64,000 nucleotides of DNA from Staphylococcus microti (lineage in GTDB: Bacteria; Bacillota; Bacilli; Staphylococcales; Staphylococcaceae). Shown here piece by piece: positions 62,189 to 64,000 of this stretch. The translations under genes were made by a program, and so were the position numbers. The stretch spans positions 104,430-168,429 of the forward strand of contig NZ_JXWY01000033.1 in the NCBI RefSeq assembly GCF_000934465.1. The letters are read 5' to 3'. Numbering within the stretch: position 1 is the first letter of the stretch; the number at the start of each line of letters is the position of its first letter. Below the pieces are notes generated by a model. That model saw only the letters and a program-made list of their open reading frames with translations, was not told the origin of the DNA and made no database searches.

Positions 62189-62995
62189 TTATAATGTGAG
62201 ACCGAGACCGAATCCCTCAAGATTTCCTTTATAGTAGCCTCCGTTTAATGTTGTGTTACGTTCTGTTAAGACAGCATTCATAAAAATGCCTTTATAGTAA
62301 GAACGTGGTGGTTGTGGTGTTAAGTCCAAATGAATCGCTTTAATGCCGAGTGAACGGAAAAAGCTATCCCAATGATTCAACGTTGCAACAATGTGATGAC
62401 TCGCATCAAAACGTGTATTAAGCTGTTGTAACTGTTCTTGTGTAGGTGTCTGCAACAATTGAACGAGTGGATGTTCGATACCGAGAAGCGTTGCAAGCAC
62501 CGATATATTTCGTTGTGCGAGTGCAGTCATTACCGCATCGGTTTGTTGATCACCAAGCAATAAATGAACGAGTTCATAATGACCGATGATGACATAATCA
62601 ATGTCGTCACGTAACGCTTCACGAATATAGTCATAAAATGTAGTGAATGCACGTTGCATCGCTTGAATGGTTGGCTGATAACACTCAAGACCGAGTTGTG
62701 TTTGAATCTTTTGATGTCGCACAATCGGACCAGAATAAGCGACAGATTCATGTTGACGATCGTACTGCTGATAGTAGCGCACAAGTTGATCTGTAAAGTC
62801 ATTGCGCAACGCAAACAACTTCTCATGGTCTTGCCACACACTTCGCTCTTGCATTTGTTTTAAATCATCCGGCGTGAGTGCCTCCCAATTCAACGTCTCG
62901 ATAAATGACGTGTCAATGAGTTGAAAGCCACGTTGTTCCGCCAAACGTAAAAAAGATACTTCATCCAACTTCGATGTAATCAAAGCATTCTCCAT
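62189..62995 (-). CDS. hisZ: ATP phosphoribosyltransferase regulatory subunit
   Basis: 268 residues related to histidyl-tRNA synthetase without tRNA-binding domains. LRNDFTDQLVRYYQQY matches the class II motif 2 region; the end GGYYKGNLEGFGLGLTL matches the HisZ C terminus. The first motif is weak and the protein is shorter than in bacilli. The ATG with GCGAGG upstream begins MENALITSKLDE; a longer frame reaches into the promoter. First gene of hisZGDCBHA-F-IE. Confidence 0.88.
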   Translation of the reverse strand: MENALITSKLDEVSFLRLAEQRGFQLIDTSFIETLNWEALTPDDLKQMQERSVWQDHEKLFALRNDFTDQLVRYYQQYDRQHESVAYSGPIVRHQKIQTQLGLECYQPTIQAMQRAFTTFYDYIREALRDDIDYVIIGHYELVHLLLGDQQTDAVMTALAQRNISVLATLLGIEHPLVQLLQTPTQEQLQQLNTRFDASHHIVATLNHWDSFFRSLGIKAIHLDLTPQPPRSYYKGIFMNAVLTERNTTLNGGYYKGNLEGFGLGLTL

Positions 62996-63050
62996 TTTGT
63001 TAACCTCGCTTTCACTCTCTACCAAACTAAAGTGTTTTTGTAATACGGTT

Positions 63051-63079
63051 ATGTTAGCATATCGCAATAGACATTTCAA
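63051..63079 (-). promoter_or_regulatory. his operon promoter
   Basis: On the minus strand TTGAAA (63074-63079), 17 bases, TAACAT (63051-63056), about 50 bases before hisZ. No T-box or leader peptide rich in His was seen. Confidence 0.65.
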
Positions 63080-63235
63080 CAGAATAATCAGAAAAATAAT
63101 ATAATTCCGTCTTGTAAGGGGTTAAATTGAAATGGTTTTCTAAATAGTTGTGTGGCGTAGGCAAATTGAAAATGTTTGAATCACTACTATATTTGTGAGT
63201 GCAACACTTAATAAATCGGTTTTTATCAAGCACAA

Positions 63236-63244
63236 TGTTATAAT
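63236..63244 (+). promoter_or_regulatory. deoC promoter, extended -10
   Basis: TGT-TATAAT at 63236-63244, 35 bases before the deoC start; no good -35. Confidence 0.6.
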
Positions 63245-63279
63245 TAATATATAAATCATAGAGATAGGAGCATGATAAG

Positions 63280-63942
63280 ATGAATTACGCAAAATATATT
63301 GATCATACTTTATTAAAACCTGAATCAACACGTGCACAAATTGATAAAATTATTGAAGAGGCGAAAGAATACCACTTCAAATCAGTATGTGTGAATCCAA
63401 CACATGTGGCGTATTCGGCTGAAAAATTAGCAGACTCAGATGTCTTAGTATGTACGGTTATTGGTTTCCCATTAGGAGCATCAACATCTGACGTGAAAGC
63501 ATGTGAAACGAAAGATGCGATTGCGAAAGGCGCAGATGAAATCGATATGGTAATCAACATTGGTGCGTTGAAAGACGGACGTTATGATGATGTACAAGCA
63601 GACATCGAAGCGGTTGTTGAAGCATCTGGCGATAAAACGGTTAAAGTGATTATCGAAACAGTGTTGTTAACAGACGAAGAAAAAGTCAAAGCATGCGAGC
63701 TTTCTAAAGCAGCAGGAGCGGACTTTGTGAAGACGTCTACTGGTTTCGCAGGTGGCGGTGCAACACCGGAAGATGTGAAATTAATGAAAGATACAGTAGG
63801 CGATGCATTAGAAGTGAAAGCGTCAGGTGGCGTGCGTAACTTGGCAGACTTCCAAGCAATGTTAGACGCAGGCGCAACACGTGTTGGGGCAAGTGCAGGC
63901 GTACAAATTATGCAAGGGTTAGAAGCAGACACAGATTATTAA
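63280..63942 (+). CDS. deoC: Deoxyribose-phosphate aldolase
   Basis: 220 residues, class I aldolase. IDHTLLKPE at the start, the Asp region [27 protein letters not shown], and the Schiff-base Lys in [16 protein letters not shown] (about 151), then VKASGGVRN. Splits deoxyribose 5-phosphate to acetaldehyde and glyceraldehyde 3-phosphate. GGAG is nine bases before the ATG. Followed by deoB. Confidence 0.96.
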   Translation: MNYAKYIDHTLLKPESTRAQIDKIIEEAKEYHFKSVCVNPTHVAYSAEKLADSDVLVCTVIGFPLGASTSDVKACETKDAIAKGADEIDMVINIGALKDGRYDDVQADIEAVVEASGDKTVKVIIETVLLTDEEKVKACELSKAAGADFVKTSTGFAGGGATPEDVKLMKDTVGDALEVKASGGVRNLADFQAMLDAGATRVGASAGVQIMQGLEADTDY

Positions 63943-63971
63943 AAGACATAAAACTTTAAGGAGTGATTGTG

Positions 63972-64000
63972 ATGACAACACCATTTCAACGTGTTCACTT
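63972..64000 (+). CDS. deoB: Phosphopentomutase, N-terminal start only
   Basis: Nine codons, MTTPFQRVH, are visible before the window ends, after AAGGAGTG. The residues resemble the DeoB start of staphylococci, and the deoC-deoB order is common; the call rests mainly on this context. Confidence 0.6.

Noticed and set aside
62996-63279. T-box or His-rich leader peptide before the his operon
   Set aside because: No AGGGTGGAACCGCG-type motif and no run of His codons; only a simple promoter is seen.

Overview
The window is typical chromosomal sequence of a staphylococcus. The evidence is a YSIRK/LPETG serine-aspartate repeat adhesin, an Sle1-type LysM-CHAP amidase with a WalR box, an IsaB-like antigen, a cud-type glycine betaine locus with its GbsR-like regulator, and low-GC sequence with strong Shine-Dalgarno sites. 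The set (adhesin beside tRNA-Ser, metY, pezAT, his operon beside deoC) would fit the S. intermedius/S. pseudintermedius group or a related animal-associated species, but the species cannot be fixed from the sequence alone.

Layout. 0-1.5 kb: end of a reverse transsulfuration pair (mccA, mccB). 1.8-4 kb: sle1, a small unknown gene and an isaB-like gene. 4.0-6.65 kb: an AT-rich foreign insertion (decayed IS3-family genes, a small peptide gene, an MFS exporter, an unknown minus-strand ORF) that splits what looks like the shared terminator of two convergent host genes. 6.7-11 kb: a Mur-ligase-like protein and a yibE/yibF-like membrane pair. 11.1-17.6 kb: tRNA-Ser(UGA), the Sdr adhesin with about 570 residues of SD repeats, and an unrecognised two-gene unit. 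17.6-20.1 kb: an SDR reductase plus FMN-dependent monooxygenase operon behind a TPP riboswitch with an unusually long leader. 20.2-24.3 kb: anaerobic ribonucleotide reductase nrdDG with two NrdR boxes, then metY behind a SAM-I riboswitch. 24.5-38 kb: zinc lipoprotein AdcA with a Zur box, a small membrane protein between duplicated terminators, an S41 peptidase, a candidate sRNA, an LTA-synthase-like phosphoglycerol transferase, several reductases, a Dcu-type transporter, a second candidate sRNA and an ABC exporter.

38.5-45.9 kb: nucleoside hydrolase, a Fur-box methyltransferase, a DHA2 drug exporter running into a truncated HTH-cupin gene, alkaline phosphatase with a Pho box, acetolactate decarboxylase and a MOSC protein. 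46-55 kb: choline to glycine betaine (BCCT transporter, GbsR/CudC regulator, betB, betA) with shared AAACTTAAC operator repeats, two small membrane genes and a second, near-duplicate BCCT transporter. 54.7-56 kb: a pezAT toxin-antitoxin pair with a palindromic operator over the promoter. 56-63 kb: the histidine operon hisZGDCBHA-F-IE on the minus strand. 63.2 kb to the end: deoC and the first codons of deoB.

The genes seen act in sulfur amino-acid supply (mcc, metY), osmoprotection (bet/cud), metal and phosphate starvation (Zur, Fur and Pho boxes), anaerobic growth (nrdDG, Dcu-type transporter, alsD) and cell-surface functions (sle1, isaB-like, sdr, LTA-synthase-like, Mur ligase). The most unusual points are the TPP-controlled SDR/monooxygenase operon, and the three separate places where extra genes sit in or between copies of transcription terminators.
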